NCBI RefSeq assembly: GCF_017877055.1
Contig: NZ_JAGIPG010000003.1
Coordinates: forward strand, 434,001-498,000
Direction of reading: 5' to 3'
DNA from: Neorhizobium galegae
GTDB taxonomy: Bacteria > Pseudomonadota > Alphaproteobacteria > Rhizobiales > Rhizobiaceae
Length of the DNA: 64,000 nucleotides
The notes beneath the pieces are model-generated. The model did not search any database. It was not told the origin of the DNA and was given only the letters and a program-made list of their open reading frames with translations. The translations under genes and the position numbers were made by a program. Each line of letters begins with the position of its first letter. Positions within the stretch are counted from its first letter, which is position 1. This document shows positions 44,541 through 52,958 of this stretch, one piece after another.

Positions 44541-45524
44541 TCAGTTTTGCGGAATCTTCGCGAGCGCCACATAGTCACGCCACTCCTCGACGGTCTTCGC
44601 AAGAAGCTCGTCGACCTCCTTCGGCGTACCCTTGTAGACGTCCCCACCGAACTTGTTCAGGAAGGCTTCCGTTTCCGGCTTGTCGAGCACTTCCTGGAAC
44701 AGCGCGTTCAGCTTCAGGACCACATCGTCCGGCGTCTTGGCCGGCACGAACACACCCCACCATCCAAGCTGGTCGACATTGAGGCCATATTCCTTGATGG
44801 CCGGAATCTCGGGTGTCGATTTCATGCGCTGCGGCGAGCCGACCGCAAGCAGCCGCAGGCGCCCCTCGCGTTGCTGGCTAAGCGCGAAGACCGGATCGAG
44901 CGCCGCGAAATCGAGCTGGCCGCTGGTGATGTCGTTCAGGGAATCAGGACCGGTCTTGTAAGAGACCTCGGTCGCCGAGACGCCAGCCAGCTGCAGGTAG
45001 ACTTCGGCGAGAACCTTGCCGGAGGTTGCCGTCGAGCCGTAGGTGGCATCGCCCGCCTTTGCCTTCAGATGCTCGGTGAGCTGCTTCATGTCCTTGATCG
45101 GGCTGTCTGCCGCCACCGCGATCATGAAGGGCTGCTTGTTGATGAACTGAACGCCGCGCAACGCTTTGGTGACGTCGATCGAAGGTTTCTTGAACAGCGA
45201 CATGTTGGCCGCGGTCGAGGTGCCGGAATGGATATAGACCGTGTAGCCGTCGGGCTTGGCGCGGCTGACATATTCGGCGGCGATATTGCCGTTGGCACCC
45301 GGCTTATTTTCCACGATCACCGTCTGCTTGGAAACAGTCGCCACCTTTTCGGAGAAGAAGCGGACCAGAACGTCGGCGCCGCTGCCGGCCGGAAAGGCAC
45401 ATACGAAGGTGATCGTCGTGTTGGGATAGCTGGATTGCGCGAACGAGACACCCGGGAGCAGGGCGGCCATGGTGGCCGCCGCAATCAGGGTGCGTCTCGT
45501 CAGTTTCGGATGTTGTTCAGTCAT
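44541..45524 (-). CDS. TTT-family periplasmic binding protein TctC, copy 3
   Basis: 327 residues from the ATG at 45524; the open frame continues to 46466 but that part is out-of-frame tctA sequence. Leader LTRRTLIAAATMAALLPGVSFAQ has twin Arg. Core TFVCAFPAGSGADVLVR and KPDGYTVYIHSGTSTAANMSL. Lies 35 bases after tctA on the same strand, the standard place for a cognate tctC, so this is probably the original copy. Confidence 0.9.
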   Translation of the reverse strand: MTEQHPKLTRRTLIAAATMAALLPGVSFAQSSYPNTTITFVCAFPAGSGADVLVRFFSEKVATVSKQTVIVENKPGANGNIAAEYVSRAKPDGYTVYIHSGTSTAANMSLFKKPSIDVTKALRGVQFINKQPFMIAVAADSPIKDMKQLTEHLKAKAGDATYGSTATSGKVLAEVYLQLAGVSATEVSYKTGPDSLNDITSGQLDFAALDPVFALSQQREGRLRLLAVGSPQRMKSTPEIPAIKEYGLNVDQLGWWGVFVPAKTPDDVVLKLNALFQEVLDKPETEAFLNKFGGDVYKGTPKEVDELLAKTVEEWRDYVALAKIPQN

Positions 45525-45559
45525 TGGCTCCTCCTCCAAAAAACTGTTGGGAATGTCTG

Positions 45560-47065
45560 TTATTCCTCCTGGAACGCCTCCTCGCGGGTCTTGCGGAACT
45601 GCGGGAAGATGATCAGGCAAAGCATCAGGAGCGTCGCCGCCAGAAGCGTGGCCGAGATCGGACGGTTGATGAAGATCATCGGGTCGCCGCGCGAGATGAC
45701 CAGCGAACGGCGCAGGTTTTCCTCCATCAGCGGACCGAGAATGAAGCCGAGCACCATTGGCGCAGGCTCGCAGCCGAGCTTGAAGAGGACGTAGCCAAAG
45801 ACCGTAAAGACGATCATCAGAACCATCATGAACGGCTCGGTGCTCGTCGAGTAGACACCGATCGCGCAAAACAGCAGGATCGCCGGATAGAGCAGGCGGT
45901 AGGGAACCGACAGCAGTTTCACCCAGATGCCGATCATCGGCAGATTGATGACGACGAGCATGAGGTTGCCGATCCACATCGAGGCGACCATGCCCCAGAA
46001 GAGGTCCGGCCGGGTGGTCATGACGGCTGCACCCGGCTGGATGCCCTGGATGATCATCGCGCCCATCATGATCGCCATGATAGGGTTCGAAGGAATGCCG
46101 AGCGTCAGGAGCGGGATGAACGACGTCTGAGCGGCAGCGTTGTTGGCCGCTTCCGGACCCGCGACGCCTTCGACGGCGCCGGTGCCGAACTTGCGCGGGT
46201 TCTTCGAGATCTTCTTTTCCAGCGTATAGCTGGCAAAGGAGGCAAGAACCGCGCCGCCGCCCGGCAGGATGCCGAGGAGCGAGCCGAGGCCCGTGCCGCG
46301 GAGGGCGGCTGGATAGGCTTCCCTGAATTCCTTCTTGGTCGGCCACATGTCGCGCATGCGGGTGCTGATCGCTTCGCGGGGCGGCGGCGGATTCTCGAGG
46401 TTGCGGATGATTTCCACGATGCCGAAGAGGCCGAGAACCAGCGGCAGGAAGTCGATGCCTTCCCACAGACCCGAAAGGCCGAAGGTATAGCGGGTAAGAC
46501 CCGTGTTGATGTCGGTGCCAACGAGGCCGAGCAGCAGGCCGATCAGCACCATGGCGACGGCTTTCAGGACCGAACCGTGCGCCAGAACGATCGCCATGAC
46601 GAGACCGAGCAGCATCAGCGCGAAATAATCCGGCGAATTGAACTGCTGGGCGATCGAGGCGAGGGGCGGACCGAAGGCGGCGATGAAGACGGTGCCGATC
46701 GTGCCGGCAAAGAACGAGCCGAGGGCGGCGATCGCGAGTGCCGCACCCGCACGGCCCTTGCGGGCCATCTGATGCCCCTCGATACAGGTCACGACCGAGG
46801 AAGCCTCGCCCGGCATGTTGACCAGGATCGAAGTGGTAGAGCCGCCATATTGTGCCCCGTAATAGATGCCGGCCAGCATGATCAGCGACGAAAGCGGATC
46901 AAGCCCGAAGGTGATCGGCAGCAGGATGGCAAGCGCAGGAATAGGCCCGATGCCGGGAAGAACGCCGATCAGCGTGCCGAGTACGACGCCGATCAGACAG
47001 AACATCAGGTTCTCTAGCGAGCCTGCAGCCATGAAGCCGGTTGCGAGGTGTTCAAAGACTTCCAT
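45560..47065 (-). CDS. tctA: Tripartite tricarboxylate transporter permease TctA
   Basis: 501 residues, the family length, with about 12 membrane helices. Motifs are IGVLPGIGPIPALAILLP near 37-54, the YYGAQYGGSTTSILVNMPGEASSVVTCIEGHQMARKGRAG region, and later SLLGILPGGGAVLASFASYTLEKK; both G/P-rich repeats are intact. The large subunit of the transporter, shared here by three binding proteins. Confidence 0.94.
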   Translation of the reverse strand: MEVFEHLATGFMAAGSLENLMFCLIGVVLGTLIGVLPGIGPIPALAILLPITFGLDPLSSLIMLAGIYYGAQYGGSTTSILVNMPGEASSVVTCIEGHQMARKGRAGAALAIAALGSFFAGTIGTVFIAAFGPPLASIAQQFNSPDYFALMLLGLVMAIVLAHGSVLKAVAMVLIGLLLGLVGTDINTGLTRYTFGLSGLWEGIDFLPLVLGLFGIVEIIRNLENPPPPREAISTRMRDMWPTKKEFREAYPAALRGTGLGSLLGILPGGGAVLASFASYTLEKKISKNPRKFGTGAVEGVAGPEAANNAAAQTSFIPLLTLGIPSNPIMAIMMGAMIIQGIQPGAAVMTTRPDLFWGMVASMWIGNLMLVVINLPMIGIWVKLLSVPYRLLYPAILLFCAIGVYSTSTEPFMMVLMIVFTVFGYVLFKLGCEPAPMVLGFILGPLMEENLRRSLVISRGDPMIFINRPISATLLAATLLMLCLIIFPQFRKTREEAFQEE

Positions 47066-47068
47066 GGA

Positions 47069-47515
47069 TTACCTGCCCCACCAGACGGGCATCGGCTGCC
47101 CAAGCGCGTACACGAAGATGATAACGACAAACGCCGCTGTGGTGACCGCGAAGACGACAGTCTCGACGGGGTTGACGTCGCGCCGTGCATAGGCGGCGAA
47201 CATGATCAACAGGACCGAGGAGATCACCGCGCCGATTTCAGCGATCAGCATGCCGAAGGCGGCAATCGCCAGCAGAATGAAGATGATCGGGCGCAACCGG
47301 ATGCGTTCGATGGCCGGACCCTCGATCGCCAGTGACTTTACCGTGACGATCAGCCCGATCAGTGCGATCAGGCCGCAAATGATCATCGGGAAATAGCCAG
47401 GGCCCATGTTGCGGGCGGAACCGAAGGTGAGGTCCGAACCGACATAGAGGCCGATCGCACCGAAAAGGATGAACAAGATGCCCGCGCCGAAATCCTGCGG
47501 ACTTTTGATTACCAT
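47069..47515 (-). CDS. tctB: Tripartite tricarboxylate transporter small membrane subunit TctB
   Basis: 148 residues from ATG 47515, with four helices (FGAGILFILFGAIGLYVG; FPMIICGLIALIGLIVTV; IIFILLAIAAFGMLI; VVFAVTTAAFVVIIFVYALG). First gene of the leftward tctB-A-C-C-C operon, 3 bases before tctA. The upstream extension of the open frame (to 47584) has no signal-like features. Confidence 0.88.
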   Translation of the reverse strand: MVIKSPQDFGAGILFILFGAIGLYVGSDLTFGSARNMGPGYFPMIICGLIALIGLIVTVKSLAIEGPAIERIRLRPIIFILLAIAAFGMLIAEIGAVISSVLLIMFAAYARRDVNPVETVVFAVTTAAFVVIIFVYALGQPMPVWWGR

Positions 47516-47984
47516 GGTTTCCTCCCTGAAAACCCGACTGTGTGAAACGGTCTGGCTCCCCTTGGGCGCCGGCCAAACCGCCATTATGCATGTTCCTCGG
47601 GCCGCGCCTCGAATTCGCAGCCCTGAATTCGTCTATGGGCAAACAGATTTGACTATATACAAGAGTATTCCTCTTGTCAGTCAATCGAATTCCGCGGTCT
47701 CCCCTGTCGATGAGATACCACAGCCGCCCAGTGTTTTCGATCCTATCGCATTTATATCAGGAAACCAGATATCGCAGGTGTAATTTGGTGGCATCCTTTC
47801 CTGTTTTTGATGCGTGGATTGAAGCTCTCAATTGCAGCAGCCGTCTCCCAAGGGCTTGTCCGAAAGCGTGTTCGGGCAGATATGAAATTGGTTTTGAACA
47901 AAGTCAATTATACTTTATCAAAAATAGTTGACAGGCGCATGTGCGTCGGGAGAGATTGTCGTCAGGATTTCAAAGGATAACAAA
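47516..47984. other. 469-base divergent intergenic region of the TTT and monooxygenase units
   Basis: AT-richer than its surroundings. Apart from the dyad at 47649-47684, which is listed separately, I see no gene. A promoter for each unit is expected here. Confidence 0.6.
47649..47684. promoter_or_regulatory. Nested inverted repeat upstream of tctB, possible operator
   Basis: ACAAGAG, spacer TATTC, CTCTTGT is a perfect 7-bp dyad (47659-47677) flanked by TTGACT (47649-47654) and AGTCAA (47679-47684), which are also complementary. Lies 134 bases upstream of the tctB start. Confidence 0.5.
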
Positions 47985-49205
47985 ATGAAGATTTCTGTTG
48001 TGGGAGGAGGAATTGGTGGGCTGACGGCGGCATTGTCGCTGCTCCGCCAGGGGTTTGACGTCGACGTGTACGAACAGGCGGTCGAGCTGAAAGAAGTCGG
48101 CGCCGGCGTTCAGGTCAGCGCCAACGGAACGCGAATCCTGTTTTCGCTCGGGCTCGAAGAAGACATCATGTCGATCGCCTCCCAGGCGCAGGGCAAGGAG
48201 ATTCGTCTCTGGAACACCGGACAGACCTGGAAACTGTTCGACCTCGGTCCGCTTTCCATCGAGCGCTACGGCTTTCCCTATATCACCATCCACCGCAACG
48301 ACCTGCACCAGACGTTGGCAGCCGGCGTGCGCCGCATCAAGCCCGATGCGATCAAGCTGTCCAAGAAATGCGTCGGGATAACCCAGGACGACAAGGGCGC
48401 GACGATCACTTTCGCCGACGGCACCACCGCAACGTCCGACATCGTGGTCGGCGCCGATGGCGTGCATTCGAAGATCCGCGAAACGCTGTTCGGCCGCGAC
48501 GATCCGAAATTTACCGGCATCGTCGCCTGGCGCGGCGTCATCCCGGTCGAGCGGCTGCCGGAGCGCATGCTGCGGCCCGTCGGCACCAACTGGATCGGCC
48601 CCGGCGGCCACGTCATCCAATACCTGCTGCGCGGCGGCAAGCTGATGAATTACGTCTCGGTAGTCGAGCGCTCCAACTGGCAGGTGGAATCCTGGTCGGT
48701 CGCCGGCACGACGGAAGAATGCCTTGCCGATTACGAAGGCTGGCATGAGGACATTCATACGCTGATCAAGGCGATCGACGTTCCCTACAAGTGGGCGCTG
48801 ATGCTGCGCCCGCCGATGGACGACTGGACCCGTGGTCGCGTGACGCTGCTCGGCGACGCCTGCCATCCGACATTGCCCTTCCTTGCCCAGGGCGCGGTCA
48901 TGGCGATCGAGGACGGCTTCGTCCTCGCACGCGCGCTTGCCGAGAACAACGGCAATTACGAAGCGGCTTTTGCCGGTTACGAAGCGGCCCGCGTCGAGCG
49001 CACCGGCAAGATCGTTCGTGGTGCGGAAGGTAATCTCAGCCGCTTCCACAACGCCGCATTGAAGGATCCGAAGCTCGCCGAGGATTACGTCAATGCCGAA
49101 TGGCAGGAAGACAAGGTCAAGCAGCGCTACGAATGGCTGTTCACCTACGACGCCACCTCGGTGCCGGTCGTGGCGGGAACCAGATCGCAGGAAGCGGTCG
49201 CTTAA
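47985..49205 (+). CDS. FAD-dependent aromatic monooxygenase (salicylate-hydroxylase-like)
   Basis: 406 residues from ATG 47985. Group A flavoprotein monooxygenase: GxGxxG in GGGIGGLTAALSLLRQGF, DG motif in VVGADGVHSKIRETLF, and LLGDACHPTLPFLAQGAVMAIEDG, the FAD-binding GD motif. These are the fingerprints of salicylate and 6-hydroxynicotinate hydroxylases, which hydroxylate or oxidatively decarboxylate aromatic acids using NAD(P)H and O2. Divergent from the tct operon, which could import its substrate. Confidence 0.9.
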   Translation: MKISVVGGGIGGLTAALSLLRQGFDVDVYEQAVELKEVGAGVQVSANGTRILFSLGLEEDIMSIASQAQGKEIRLWNTGQTWKLFDLGPLSIERYGFPYITIHRNDLHQTLAAGVRRIKPDAIKLSKKCVGITQDDKGATITFADGTTATSDIVVGADGVHSKIRETLFGRDDPKFTGIVAWRGVIPVERLPERMLRPVGTNWIGPGGHVIQYLLRGGKLMNYVSVVERSNWQVESWSVAGTTEECLADYEGWHEDIHTLIKAIDVPYKWALMLRPPMDDWTRGRVTLLGDACHPTLPFLAQGAVMAIEDGFVLARALAENNGNYEAAFAGYEAARVERTGKIVRGAEGNLSRFHNAALKDPKLAEDYVNAEWQEDKVKQRYEWLFTYDATSVPVVAGTRSQEAVA

Positions 49206-49287
49206 AGGCACATTCGCGGCTCAATCTCAAAAGCCCGTTCCCCGGTTTCCACCGGCCGAGCGGGCGATGCATAACGGGTAGAACAGC

Positions 49288-50466
49288 ATGACCACCAAGG
49301 CGGAATGGCAGCGGATCCCGCTGATCGTCTCCTTTCCGGAGACCGCGAAATATACCGAGACCTACGGCTTTGCGGGCAATTCCGGCAAGGTGAACCTCGA
49401 AGGCCAGCTTCTGCGCGGCGGCAACGCGCCGTCGAAAACGGTCTACGTCTTCATGCACCCGACCTCGACGCTGCAGCTCCTGCCGATGCCCACCGCGCTC
49501 GCCGATGCCGGTCTGCACGTGTTGTGCGCCGCCAGCCGCTATCCGAAGAACGACACCGCCCTCATCATGGAAAAGGTGGCGATCGATCTTGGCAAATGGC
49601 TCGACTATGCCCGTGGCGAACTGGGCTACGAGAAGGTCGTGCTGGTCGGCTGGTCAGGCGGCGGTTCGCTGTCGCTGTTTTACCAGGCGCAGGCCGAGAA
49701 CCCGACGATCACCCACACGCCGGCCGGCGACGAGGTCAACCTCGTCCACGCGGGACTGAAGCCCGCCGACGGCGTGATCTTCATCGCCGCCCACCTGTCG
49801 CGTGCCGAAACGCTGACCGAATGGCTCGACCCGTCGGTTCTCGACGAGCTGAACCCGGATCTCCGCGACCCGGAATTCGACATCTATTCGCCGGACTGCC
49901 CGCACCAGCCCCCTTATTCGGCGGAATTCATCCAGCGGTTCCGCGCCGCCCAGGTCGCCCGTAACCGCAAGATCACCCATTGGGCGCTCGATATGCTGGC
50001 GGAACTAAAGCGCCGCGGATCGTTCGAACAGGAACGTGCCTTCGTCGTCCACCGCACCATGTGCGACGTGCGCTGGTTCGACGGCACGATAGACCCGAAC
50101 GACCGGCCGATCGGCAAGAGCTATATGGGCGATCCGCGCACGGTGAACGTCGGTCCGGTCGGGCTTGCCCGCTTCACGACGCTGCGCTCCTGGCTTTCGC
50201 AGTGGAGCTACGACCTCTCGAATGCCAAGGGTCCGATGAACGCGGCGCTGATAAAGCGCTCGCCGGTGCTACAGATCGAGAACAATGCCGACGAGGCGGT
50301 TCCAGCGACACATAATCCGACGATCCGGGCGGCGCTCGCGACCGAAAACAAGGAATACATGACCATCCCCCATGCGACCCATTATTACCTCGGCCAGCCG
50401 GAGCTTCTCAAAGCCTGCATCGACCGGGTGATCGACTGGAGCCGCCGCCAGGGATTGTTGGCTTGA
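49288..50466 (+). CDS. Alpha/beta hydrolase
   Basis: 392 residues. Nucleophile elbow VGWSGGGSLSLFY near residue 128, HPTSTLQLLPM near 53 for the oxyanion loop, and a late His in PHATHYYLGQPE. Long insert (about 150-300) forms a cap. No signal peptide. Follows the FAD monooxygenase by 82 bases on the same strand, so it may open a ring-cleavage product or hydrolyse an ester, but the substrate is unknown. Confidence 0.82.
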   Translation: MTTKAEWQRIPLIVSFPETAKYTETYGFAGNSGKVNLEGQLLRGGNAPSKTVYVFMHPTSTLQLLPMPTALADAGLHVLCAASRYPKNDTALIMEKVAIDLGKWLDYARGELGYEKVVLVGWSGGGSLSLFYQAQAENPTITHTPAGDEVNLVHAGLKPADGVIFIAAHLSRAETLTEWLDPSVLDELNPDLRDPEFDIYSPDCPHQPPYSAEFIQRFRAAQVARNRKITHWALDMLAELKRRGSFEQERAFVVHRTMCDVRWFDGTIDPNDRPIGKSYMGDPRTVNVGPVGLARFTTLRSWLSQWSYDLSNAKGPMNAALIKRSPVLQIENNADEAVPATHNPTIRAALATENKEYMTIPHATHYYLGQPELLKACIDRVIDWSRRQGLLA

Positions 50467-50536
50467 AAGACAAGCCGGAGCTCGTCGGGAGCGGGCGCCG
50501 GACCATCGGGAGGCTTGACCGTGAGCTTTAATGAAA

Positions 50537-50568
50537 AGCACCACCGTCCATTCCGGAACGGTGGTGCT
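50537..50568. terminator. Bidirectional terminator between hydrolase and VOC genes
   Basis: Perfect 11-bp stem AGCACCACCGT / ACGGTGGTGCT with a 10-base loop. A TTTT run follows on the minus strand, suited to ending the VOC transcript. Confidence 0.75.
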
Positions 50569-50637
50569 CCAATTTCATCTTCCGCCTTCACAGCAGGGTC
50601 AGGGACCGGCGATTCGTCCGGCCCCCAATTGGCTACC

Positions 50638-51171
50638 TCAAGCCGCCGCCGACTTCCTGGCGATCATGCCGGCCTTCTTCTTCACCCATGCCTTCATGGC
50701 ATCATGGGCTTCCGAAGCCGCTTGTTCCAGATAGCCCGGCTCTTCGGTGCGGGCGGTGATCTCAAGGCGCAGGCCGTTCGGGTCGAAGAAGTAGATCGAG
50801 TTGATGAACTCGTGGTCGATGACGTCGGTCGTCTTCACGCCGGCGTCCTGCAGCCGCTTCTTGAACTTCAGGACCTCCTCGACGGAATCGACTTCCATGG
50901 CGAAGTGCTGGACCCAGTCCGGCGTATTCGGCGAGGGGAGTGGCATGGTGTTTTCGCCGAGGTCGAAGAAGGCCATGTAGGAGCCGTCGCCCATCTCGAA
51001 GAAGAAATGCGCATAGGGCTTTTCTTCGCCCGTCGACGGCACCTTGTCGGCGGTCATGCAGTTGACCAGCGGCAGGCCAAGCAGGTCCTCGTAGAACTTG
51101 CGGGTCTCTTCGCCATCGCGGCAGGGGTAGGAAAAGTGATAGAGTTTGCGAAGCTTCGGTGCGTCAACCAT
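50638..51171 (-). CDS. VOC-family (glyoxalase/extradiol-type) metalloprotein
   Basis: 177 residues from ATG 51171 behind GGAGGAACC. The fold carries potential metal ligands: His in LYHFSYPCRDG, His in VQHFAMEVDS and Glu in RLEITARTEE. These positions match the glyoxalase and extradiol dioxygenase pattern. The GEETRKFYEDLLGLPL start and SIYFFDPNGLRLEI end are typical. It may be a ring-cleavage dioxygenase or isomerase. Divergent from the LuxR-type regulator across a 124-base region with a perfect palindrome. Confidence 0.85.
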   Translation of the reverse strand: MVDAPKLRKLYHFSYPCRDGEETRKFYEDLLGLPLVNCMTADKVPSTGEEKPYAHFFFEMGDGSYMAFFDLGENTMPLPSPNTPDWVQHFAMEVDSVEEVLKFKKRLQDAGVKTTDVIDHEFINSIYFFDPNGLRLEITARTEEPGYLEQAASEAHDAMKAWVKKKAGMIARKSAAA

Positions 51172-51234
51172 GGTGGTTCCTCCATATCCAGGCTTGTTGC
51201 ATTGGTCGTGATGGTAGGCCTTTGCCGACCCTCC

Positions 51235-51259
51235 CATGTCCACCTCCAGGGTGGACATG
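51235..51259. promoter_or_regulatory. Perfect 10-5-10 palindrome, likely site of the LuxR-type regulator
   Basis: CATGTCCACC, spacer TCCAG, GGTGGACATG. It lies 63 bases before the VOC start and 36 before the regulator start, in the shared promoter region. A palindrome this long and exact is unlikely by chance. Confidence 0.72.
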
Positions 51260-51295
51260 CCCAGCACAGATTCGTTCCCGACCTTGGAGGCGTCA

Positions 51296-52087
51296 ATGCC
51301 TGCTCCTGATGGAGACAACGTGACCGTGATGGCGGCCCTCATGGACGAAGTCGGGGAGCCCGGCTTCCCGGAAAAATTCCTGGAAACCCTGCGCGGCATT
51401 GCCGGCACCGATTTCTGTTCCGCTTTCCAGGCCGAGGAAGACGGATCGCTCACCTATCTCTTTGCCTGTGGCTACCACTCGACCATTCCAGGTTTTGCCG
51501 AGCGCGCCTCGCTCGATTATGCCCGCCGTTACTGGCTACGCGATCGGGTGACCCGCCAGATGCTGAACGGTGGACCTGGACTTGCCAAGGTGCAGGTCAT
51601 TCGCCAGGCCTGGAACGGCATCCGCGACCCCGAATACCGCCGCGACTGCTACGAGCGAGCCCATGTGCTCGAACGCTTGACCATCTATCACTCGGAGGAG
51701 CCTCGGATCTTCGCCAGCCTCTATCGCACCCGCGAAAGCGGCCCGTTCCCGCTGGCTGCGGTCGAACGGTTAGAAGCCTTTGCCGCGCTGTTGATGGCCA
51801 TGGTCGTCAAACACGTGCGCCTGCTGGGCCGGTCGCAGACGGCGCCGTTGCATCCGCCGCAACAGGAGATCGCGGGGCGGCTGCTGCAGGCAGGATTTGC
51901 ACTTTCGAGCCGCGAGGCAGAGGTTTCCGCCGGCCTGCTGCTCGGCCGCACGCATCGGGAAATTTCAGAAAAGGTCGGCCTCGCGCTTTCGAGCATCGTC
52001 ACCTATCGTCAGCGCGCCTATCGCAAGCTGGGGGTCAACGACCGCCGCGGCCTCGAAGCGCTTTATGAAGGAATTTCGCGCGTTTAG
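51296..52087 (+). CDS. LuxR-family transcriptional regulator with autoinducer-binding-like domain
   Basis: 263 residues from ATG 51296, which has GGAGG 6 bases upstream; the open frame begins at 51236 but would cover the palindrome. N-terminal domain about 20-190 resembles autoinducer-binding regions (YWLRDRVTRQML, HVLERLTIYHSEEP). C-terminal HTH: FALSSREAEVSAGLLLGRTHREISEKVGLALSSIVTYRQRAYRKLGV. No synthase gene is in the window, so it is an orphan regulator that may sense a pathway intermediate. It adjoins the putative hydroxycinnamate genes. Confidence 0.85.
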   Translation: MPAPDGDNVTVMAALMDEVGEPGFPEKFLETLRGIAGTDFCSAFQAEEDGSLTYLFACGYHSTIPGFAERASLDYARRYWLRDRVTRQMLNGGPGLAKVQVIRQAWNGIRDPEYRRDCYERAHVLERLTIYHSEEPRIFASLYRTRESGPFPLAAVERLEAFAALLMAMVVKHVRLLGRSQTAPLHPPQQEIAGRLLQAGFALSSREAEVSAGLLLGRTHREISEKVGLALSSIVTYRQRAYRKLGVNDRRGLEALYEGISRV

Positions 52088-52115
52088 CGCATCAGTTCGA
52101 GGAGGGATTTTTCAG

Positions 52116-52844
52116 ATGATTTCGATCAAGGATCGTGTTGCCATTGTCACAGGCGCCAGCTCAGGCATCGGCTGGGGTATCGCCAAGGCGATTGCTGCCG
52201 AAGGCGCCATAACCGTGCTTGCTGCCCGTAGCGTCGACAAATTGGAAAAGTTGGCCGCCGAGATCGAGGCCGAAGGTGGCCAGGCGCTCGTCTTGCCGAC
52301 CGATGTTACCGACGACGCGCAGGTCGAAAAGCTGTTCGCCACCGTCAAGCAGAAATACGGCCGCCTCGACATCCTGATCAACAACGCCGGCATAGCCGAC
52401 CATACGCCGGTCGAAAAACTCACCAACGAACGCTGGCACGAAGTGATCGGGGCGAACCTGCACTCGGTCTTCTATTGCAGCCGCGCCGCCTTCGTCATCA
52501 TGCGGGACCAGAAGCGCGGCCGGATCATCAACATGGGCAGCCTGTCGTCCAAGGTGCCGCGCGGCCACACCGCCGCCTATACGGCGAGCAAGTTCGCGCT
52601 TGAGGGCCTCACCCGCTCGCTCGCCGTCGACGGTCGTGAGCATGGCATCGCGGTCTCCATGGTGCATCCGGGCTCGACGGTCAGCTCGCTGGTTCCCGGC
52701 GTCACCGACAAGGTCAGACCCGCAACGATGATGCCTCTGGACGTGGCGCGGATCGTCGTGCTGATGGCGACGCTGCCAGATGACGTGAACCTTTACGAAA
52801 GCATCATCCTGCCGGTCGAAATGCCGTTCCTCGGCCGCGGTTAA
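52116..52844 (+). CDS. SDR-family oxidoreductase
   Basis: 242 residues from ATG 52116. Classic SDR: TGASSGIGWGIAKAIA, LINNAGIAD, Ser in NMGSLSSK and YxxxK in YTASKFA. The C-terminal ending NLYESIILPVEMPFLGRG is characteristic of the SDR group that carries YESIILP. It could act on a beta-hydroxy acyl-CoA or an aromatic alcohol. The start follows a clear GGAGGG. It sits just downstream of the LuxR regulator (28 bases) on the same strand. Confidence 0.87.
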   Translation: MISIKDRVAIVTGASSGIGWGIAKAIAAEGAITVLAARSVDKLEKLAAEIEAEGGQALVLPTDVTDDAQVEKLFATVKQKYGRLDILINNAGIADHTPVEKLTNERWHEVIGANLHSVFYCSRAAFVIMRDQKRGRIINMGSLSSKVPRGHTAAYTASKFALEGLTRSLAVDGREHGIAVSMVHPGSTVSSLVPGVTDKVRPATMMPLDVARIVVLMATLPDDVNLYESIILPVEMPFLGRG

Positions 52845-52958
52845 GCATCGGTTCAGCACGTCGTGAAGCGGGGTCCTTTTCGTAAGGACTGAAACGGAAA
52901 GCCGCTTGACGCATATTCGGGTCCCTGATATCCATTTTCCCAGTAGGGAGAATTTGCT

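Noticed and set aside
45525..46466. N-terminal extension of TctC copy 3 by 314 codons
   Set aside because: It is out-of-frame tctA sequence; a signal peptide and the family start occur at 45524.
45524..47017. 497-codon open frame opposite tctA
   Set aside because: Translation is rich in Asp, Arg and His without domain pattern, the usual complement of a membrane protein gene.
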